Shown piece by piece: positions 59,168-64,000 of a DNA stretch of 64,000 bases. The number at the start of each line of letters is the position of its first letter. Positions within the stretch are counted from its first letter, which is position 1. The stretch covers positions 62,001 to 126,000 of the forward strand of contig JAYQJE010000005.1 of NCBI GenBank assembly GCA_038142005.1, given 5' to 3'. Origin of the DNA: SHAN690 sp023262195 (lineage in GTDB: Bacteria; Bacteroidota; Bacteroidia; Flavobacteriales_G; Salibacteraceae). The position numbers were made by a program, and so were the translations under genes. The notes below the pieces were generated by a model. The model was not told the origin of the DNA, did not search any database, and worked only from the letters and a program-made list of their open reading frames with translations.

Positions 59168-60137
59168 ATGAATTCAAGTTCTACATACTTCCTTTTGATC
59201 ATGTTCTTGAGCTTGGCTTTAATCGCTTGCGAAAGTGAATCGACCCAAGTTGAGTATCACGCTTCCAATTTTGAAATCATTGAACCAATCCGCGACATTC
59301 TTGAGCATGAAGACAGCGTGCTTCTTGTCGGGGGAGATGATAAAGGTTTTATAGCAACTTCAGGATTGGATATGGCGAAAATTGCGCTAGGATCGAAGCG
59401 GTTTGGGCAGCCAATTTATTCTGCCGCTTATTTCAACAATCACTGGTATTTGGGTATGGCAAACGCTTCTTTTCAGCGAGGTACAACCCTTAATTCAATC
59501 TCTCCACTCTACATTGAACGTCAAAACTGGATAGGCACGGAGTACCAGCATCAGGTGCGGAAAATGGTATCTACAGATAGTCAAATGTTTGCCATAGTTG
59601 GAGGTAAGCTCGCTTTTGGGGTGGTCTATTCGATGGATACAATTCAGCCCGATTGGAATCCTTATTCGATTGAAAATGAGCTTAGAGCACTATCTGTATT
59701 GGAAGAAGATGGTAGCGTTCATGTTTGGGTTGGTGGGAATGTCATGCTAAAGAAGGAGCTTGGAAGTGAATGGAGAAGGTTAAATGTCAAAAGAAGGCTT
59801 TATATCAGCGATCCATTTTTTCAATTTGAACGATGGGCTTGCAGTTATCTATGACGGTGAGATTCTTATGAGTTCGGATGGGGGTGAATCATGGGATACC
59901 AAAATGAAAGCGAACGGTAAAAAAGGGGTGAATGGACTTAAGTTCTTTTCTAATATAGGGGTGATAGCGGCTAATAGCGGACATTTTGCCATATCCACCG
60001 ACAATGGCAACACATGGGGTTGGTATGAGCTTAGTCAGGCCGATCTGGACATTTATGATGCATACCTCTCGCACGGAAAACTATGGCTTGGAACCTCAGC
60101 AGGCTTGGGTTATGTAATGCTCAACGATTTGATATAA
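59168..60137 (+). CDS. Lipoprotein with propeller-like BNR/YCF48-type repeats (frameshifted)
   Basis: About 323 residues. The signal peptide ends LSLALIAC (lipobox Cys). The body contains propeller-like repeats with D-G-G/N-x-x-W turns (MSSDGGESWDTKM, STDNGNTWGWYE), as in BNR/YCF48 proteins. An extra A in AAAA at 59789-59792 splits it; repaired it reads KEGFISAIHFFNL. Start MNSSSTYF chosen over a Met four residues up. Divergent from mnmE; the end overlaps the convergent PagL-like gene by 17 bases. Function unknown. Confidence 0.75.
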
Positions 60138-61296
60138 CCCATCCCGCTCCAAATTCTAAGAAATCTGCTTGGCCAAAATTGGATTTGATACCGGCTTGCA
60201 CATACCAGTTGTTTTCATGTTTCCATGGGTGTCTGAGGTAATAACGAATAGCAAACCTTCCGGGCACATAGCGTTTTATGGTATTGCCGGTGGTGGCAAG
60301 TTCAATTTTACCCACTTGATTGCCTAAGGTCGGATTATAAAGATTAATACCACCATTAATTATTAGGCTGAGACGATTGTAAATGTATTCGTGGCCAAAC
60401 ATCAGCATCAGTGCGGTAGAGCCTAAGGCTCGATTCGATGCTGGCTGCCATTCCTGCGTACTGTTAAGTAACCAATAGTATTCATCGTAATATCCTTCAA
60501 GCGCAATACTGATGCGGTGGATGTTTTTAATTCGATAGCCTACGCCAAGTGTGATCAATTGTTTTGAATAGTAACCACCGTTTACAGGCCTAGTTGTAGT
60601 ACCTCCCTCATTTACACCATATCCGATACCAATAATTGGGCTGAGGCTGTTTTTAATTGACGAAATCGGATCGCTTTGGCCGTGATTCTCTAGGTTATCA
60701 TCATTACTAAATCTATACACCAAACTAAGCGAACCCAAAAATGCATTCATACCAACATTGGGTAGAGCTGTATGTCCATTTGAACTATGCCAAATACTTG
60801 CTTCTGCGCCAATATACAATTGATCTGAAAACGAGTAGCCCGCCCCCAATGCTAAGGTCATAAGTGCCGAGAAATGGGATCCGACAACGATGTTCTGCGG
60901 GTTGTCTATCACATCAAATGGTCGGTTATTATAAGTAACTCCTGGACGAAATGTTTGTGTGAAGTAAATGCCGGAGTTTGTTTCTTGGGTCCAATGCATT
61001 TCATATTGCAGTCCGATACCATAGCCCAGGACTTGACGATTACCAAGATCTCCATACGATAAACAGAACCCAGTTTTTGGACGGTAGAATGCTTCACTTG
61101 CAGGAGTGCTTTTCAGCGAGCGATAGGAGAAGGATGATCCATAGTACAGACCGCGATCTGGAAAGTTTGAATAGATATTTAGAACCTGCCCAGCTAAGGC
61201 AGATTGTGATATTTCAATCAAACTTGTCCTTTGGCTCAAGGCTTTTCCTGTAGTGAGTATTGAGGCTAGAAGGAGATATTTAATCAAACTGCGCAT
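60121..61296 (-). CDS. Acyloxyacyl hydrolase, PagL-like lipid A 3-O-deacylase
   Basis: About 391 residues: signal peptide, then outer-membrane beta-barrel-like strands. The PagL signature is plain: EASIWHSSNGHTALPNVGMN, with the catalytic His and Ser in H-x-S-N. PagL removes an ester-linked acyl chain from lipid A in the outer membrane. The protein is longer than Pseudomonas PagL (about 150-170 residues) because of a large additional barrel part, as in Bacteroidota members annotated acyloxyacyl hydrolase. The third catalytic residue (Glu) I could not assign. Frame intact. Confidence 0.8.
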   Translation of the reverse strand: MRSLIKYLLLASILTTGKALSQRTSLIEISQSALAGQVLNIYSNFPDRGLYYGSSFSYRSLKSTPASEAFYRPKTGFCLSYGDLGNRQVLGYGIGLQYEMHWTQETNSGIYFTQTFRPGVTYNNRPFDVIDNPQNIVVGSHFSALMTLALGAGYSFSDQLYIGAEASIWHSSNGHTALPNVGMNAFLGSLSLVYRFSNDDNLENHGQSDPISSIKNSLSPIIGIGYGVNEGGTTTRPVNGGYYSKQLITLGVGYRIKNIHRISIALEGYYDEYYWLLNSTQEWQPASNRALGSTALMLMFGHEYIYNRLSLIINGGINLYNPTLGNQVGKIELATTGNTIKRYVPGRFAIRYYLRHPWKHENNWYVQAGIKSNFGQADFLEFGAGWVISNR

Positions 61297-61427
61297 CCAG
61301 TGCAAAAGAGGGATTATATTCTTTATGTTGAAATTAGCACAGTGAAGATTAGCAGTCTATTCATGGCTTGAATACATGCCTTGGTATTTTTCATGCCGAG
61401 GCTTTTTTATTGCTGGGTTTCAAACTT

Positions 61428-61435
61428 TACATTTG
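61428..61435 (+). promoter_or_regulatory. Probable -7 element of sucD promoter
   Basis: TACATTTG, a perfect TAnnTTTG match, 20 bases upstream of the sucD ATG. The matching -33 TTG is poor: the nearest one lies 15 rather than 19 bases upstream. The short distance to the ATG suggests a short leader. Confidence 0.4.
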
Positions 61436-61455
61436 ACGAAAATTATCCGATCAAA

Positions 61456-62339
61456 ATGAGTGTACTAGTCAATAAAAATTCAAAGGTTATCGTCCAGGGG
61501 TTTACTGGTAGTGAGGGAACGTTTCACGCTGAGCAAATGATTGCTTACGGAACGAATGTAGTTGGTGGAGTCACCCCAAACAAAGGAGGACAAACTCATC
61601 TAGATAAGCCTGTTTTCAATACTGTGCACGATGCAGTTAAGAATACGGGCGCTGACGTTAGTATCATTTTTGTTCCACCAGCTTTTGCCGCTGATGCCAT
61701 TATGGAGGCAGCCGAGGCGGGTATCAAAGTTATTGTGGCGATCACCGAGGGTATTCCTGTGAATGATATGGTGAAAGTGAAATCATACCTAGCCACTCGA
61801 GATTGTCGATTGATCGGGCCGAATTGCCCTGGAGTGATTACTCCAGGTGAAGCGAAAGTGGGCATCATGCCGGGTTTTGTTTTCAAACCAGGCCGTATTG
61901 GTATCGTATCTAAATCAGGTACGTTGACTTACGAAGCAGCAGACCAAGTGGTGAAAGCGGGAATGGGCGTTTCAACTGCCATCGGAATTGGTGGTGACCC
62001 AATCATTGGAACCACGACTAAAGAAGCGGTGGAGCTTTTAATGAATGACCCTGAAACAGATGCGATTGTGATGATCGGTGAAATCGGAGGTAACCTCGAA
62101 GCACAAGCTGCTAATTGGATAAAAGACAATGGAAACAAAAAGCCAGTGGTTGGCTTTATCGCTGGACAAACCGCACCCAAGGGTCGAACCATGGGCCACG
62201 CAGGCGCCATCGTAGGTGGGGCAGAGGATACTGCAGAGGCCAAGATGGCTATCATGCGTGATTGTGTGGGCTACACGTGGCTGAGTCTCCTGCTTCGATC
62301 GGTAAAATCATGGCCGAAGTAATGGGCGTTACTGCTTAA
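61456..62339 (+). CDS. sucD: Succinyl-CoA ligase alpha subunit (frameshifted)
   Basis: Citric acid cycle enzyme, alpha chain. The CoA-binding Rossmann segment is SKVIVQGFTGSEGTFH; the phosphorylated His is in MGHAGAIVGG. Others: RLIGPNCPGVI, SKSGTLTYEA and GIGGDPIIGT. The start MSVLVNKNSKV is preferred to an upstream Met at 61381. A missing C near 62268-62272 changes the end; restored it reads VGLHVAESPASIGKIMAEVMGVTA, 294 residues as expected. The beta subunit sucC is not in the window. Confidence 0.94.
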
Positions 62340-62359
62340 CAAAAAGCTCTAAGATTTAT

Positions 62360-62393
62360 AAGTAAAGGTCAATCCATAGAGTGGCCTTTTTTA
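62360..62393 (+). terminator. Terminator between sucD and the SLC13 gene
   Basis: Hairpin AAAGGTCA with TGGCCTTT (one G-U pair) around a 10-base loop, followed by a T run. It lies 23 bases after the sucD stop and can also serve the convergent transporter. Confidence 0.7.
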
Positions 62394-63808
62394 TACCAAC
62401 AAAAGCCATCCAAAAAGCGAGATGAATAGGGTCGCGATCACATTCAACCAAAAACCGGCCTTCACCATTTGATCAACTCGGAGTAAACCGCTTGAATAAA
62501 CGATGGCATTAGGTGGTGTGCTGATTGGCATCATAAAAGCACAGCTCGCAGCAAAGGTTACGGGCAGCGCCAGCGCCAAAACAGGCACCTCAAGCTGTTC
62601 CGCAATTCCAAAGACCACGGGCAGCAGAACCGTGACTAACGCCACATTGCTCATGATCTCTGTCAAGAAGATTGAAAGCAGAACCAATGGAATTATGAGC
62701 ATAATGCCATTGCTTGGGGATTGTGACACAATAACCTTTGCGATCAAATCAATTAATCCAACTTGATCAAGCCCAGCCGCCAATGCCAAACCACCTCCGA
62801 ATAAAATTATGATGCCCCAAGGCAAATTTTTAGTGTCTTTCCAGTGAAGTAGAAACTTGCCTTTGCTGAGTTGCTCAGGAACCATAAACATCAAGAGTCC
62901 TCCTGCCATAGCCACTGTGGTGTTCGACAGCACTTTTTCACCAATCAATTCATTGATCTGGCTTAAAAAAATCCAACCAAATACAGTGATGCCGAAAACA
63001 GCGATTACCAGTCGTTCTGCTAGGCTGGGCGAACCCAATGCTTTCCATTTTTCTTCAAGCATACCAGCCAGTCCATGGATGGGTTTGCTCCCTACTGGAA
63101 ACAATACTTTAACCATGGTGAGATAGGCTCCTGCTAAAAGTGTGATCCCAAGTGGAACGCCATAGCCTAGCCAAGAAGCAAACGAAATTTCGGTTCCGGT
63201 AAACTCCAATTGGTAAGCAGCAAATACTAAGTTGGGTGGTGTGCCAATCAGTGTCATTATTCCGCCAATATTGGCCGAAAAGGCGATCGTGAGCATAAGC
63301 AATATGGAGAAACGACTGGATTCCTTTTCTGTGAGCCCGGACGCGGATACCAAACGCGTAATGGAGATGCCAATCGGAAGCATCATGACAGCGGTGGCCG
63401 TATTGCTAATCCACATGGCAATGAGCGCTGTCGCCAACATGGTGCCCAGAATTACGTTAGCGGGTTTTGTACCTGTAAGGCGTAGTAATCCATAAGCTAT
63501 GCGTTTGTGCACGTGATGTTTCTCCAACGCGAGCGCGATCAGGAATCCGCCAAAAAACAGAAATACTATTGGGCTAGCATAAGGTGCAAAGGTGTCCTTA
63601 AGGGCATGATTCCAAGGGTAGGGAAGAGCACCATCGGAATCATGGCAGTAATGTAGATCGGAAATACTTCCAGTACCCACCAAATGATCATCCAAACAGC
63701 AATAGCGAGCATTTTAGATTGCTGCTCCTCTAATCCAAAACCAAAGGTTAAGATCAATGTGAAGCCAATAGGTCCACCTAATAATCCGAGGAAGCGATGC
63801 TTTTGCAC
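62391..63808 (-). CDS. SLC13/DASS family anion symporter (frameshifted)
   Basis: A Na+-coupled di- or tricarboxylate-type transporter. Signatures: SNTATAVMMLPI and STPPNAIVYSSG (the SNT and TPP ion sites) plus TPPNLVF in the first half. A missing A near 63598-63602 separates the N-terminal 70 residues from KDTFAPYASPIVF. The start is probably the GTG at 63808 (VQKHRFLGLLGG); further upstream the frame stays open to 63874. Length about 472, typical. The location next to sucD is suggestive of C4-dicarboxylate uptake, but substrate is unproven. Confidence 0.85.
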
Positions 63809-63841
63809 GGTCGAATATAGGTGTGAAACCAGGGTGAAATG

Positions 63842-63868
63842 AAAAAGGCCACCCGTTAAGGTAGCCTT
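63842..63868 (-). terminator. Terminator after the T9SS protein gene
   Basis: On the minus strand GGCTACC and GGTGGCC form a 7-bp stem around TTAACG, followed by TTTTT. It lies about 22 bases after the stop of the gene to the right. Confidence 0.65.
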
Positions 63869-63889
63869 CGCCATTGTTGATAGAGCTGA

Positions 63890-64000
63890 TTAATTCAGAA
63901 TAAGCCTTTGAACCATCGATGCGTGGTCGTTTTGAAGCATTACGTTATATACTCCAGCGCCCAGTTCGCTTAAGTCGATGCTCGTCTGGTTAGCATTGAT
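63890..64000 (-). CDS. C-terminal end of a T9SS type A secreted protein (5' part outside window)
   Basis: The last 36 residues of a minus-strand protein entering from the right edge. The stretch IDLSELGAGVYNVMLQND followed by VQRLILN-stop is a textbook T9SS type A sorting-domain end. Nothing else of the protein is in view, so the passenger function is unknown. Confidence 0.8.
   Translation of the reverse strand: MNANQTSIDLSELGAGVYNVMLQNDHASMVQRLILN

Noticed and set aside
61381..61455. N-terminal extension of SucD from an upstream Met
   Set aside because: The 25 extra residues resemble no SucD protein and would cover the predicted promoter.
4540..63874. Programmed ribosomal frameshifting as an explanation of the many broken genes
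   Set aside because: The shifts go in both directions, occur in unrelated genes, and lack consistent slippery heptamers followed by hairpins. Homopolymer error explains all of them.
1..64000. CRISPR array, transposon, integrase or prophage
   Set aside because: I looked for regular repeats, transposase or integrase motifs and tail or portal genes and saw none.

Overview
The window looks like ordinary chromosomal DNA from a member of the Bacteroidota, most likely order Flavobacteriales (inference). Lineage markers seen in the sequence are type IX secretion (T9SS) C-terminal sorting domains on three or more secreted proteins, a gliding-type CHU_C domain, the complete Bat (Bacteroides aerotolerance) operon, a GWxTD protein, a PorE-like OmpA protein, an S16 ribosomal protein with a long charged tail, and promoters of the Bacteroidota form TTG-N19-TAnnTTTG. 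No phage, transposon, CRISPR array or rRNA operon is visible.

Layout. 1-8.0 kb is a minus-strand nucleotide-sugar/envelope operon: CDP-glucose 4,6-dehydratase, RmlC-like epimerase, DUF4105 protein, lipoprotein, RmlD-like reductase, an E1/ColD-like sugar 3-dehydrase and a partial phosphoethanolamine-transferase-like enzyme. tRNA-Lys(UUU) lies at 8.3 kb. 8.4-24.5 kb holds a GWxTD protein, an SLC13 transporter with RCK_C domains, diacylglycerol kinase, both methylmalonyl-CoA mutase subunits, FtsB/DivIC, a thioredoxin, a YheT hydrolase, HutI, AroC, a PorE-like protein, a TRIC-type channel and Fmt. 24.3-30.3 kb is a block of secreted proteins (Cys-rich lipoprotein, T9SS protein, von Willebrand A protein, transglutaminase-like protein, metallopeptidase). 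30.2-43.6 kb carries housekeeping genes (YigZ, RibD, PrmC, S9 peptidase, MiaE, DUF349, IlvE). 43.7-51.9 kb is the MoxR-DUF58-BatABCDE operon. 52-64 kb holds a MazG-like enzyme, rpsP, a nucleoid-associated protein, a giant CHU_C surface protein, MnmE, a PagL-like lipid A deacylase, SucD, a second SLC13 transporter and the tail of a T9SS protein.

The most striking property is technical. About 27 genes carry one to three single-base indels, nearly all in homopolymers of 3-8 bases, and they hit genes that cannot plausibly be broken together (rpsP, aroC, fmt, prmC, mnmE, sucD, ilvE, moxR). Restoring one base each time gives full-length proteins ending in canonical residues, such as the Cys-Ile-Gly-Lys end of MnmE or the YheT catalytic His. 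I read this as uncorrected sequencing error and give whole-gene coordinates with the break position noted. Two proteins hide a pair of compensating indels, so an uninterrupted reading frame contains a stretch of wrong residues.

No convincing new system was found. The leads most worth checking are a CDP-sugar pathway whose E1-like dehydrase has the active-site His but lacks the iron-sulfur cysteines, a family of small CxxCxxC lipoproteins, the vWA/transglutaminase-like/metallopeptidase block, and the unexplained gap after rpsP.
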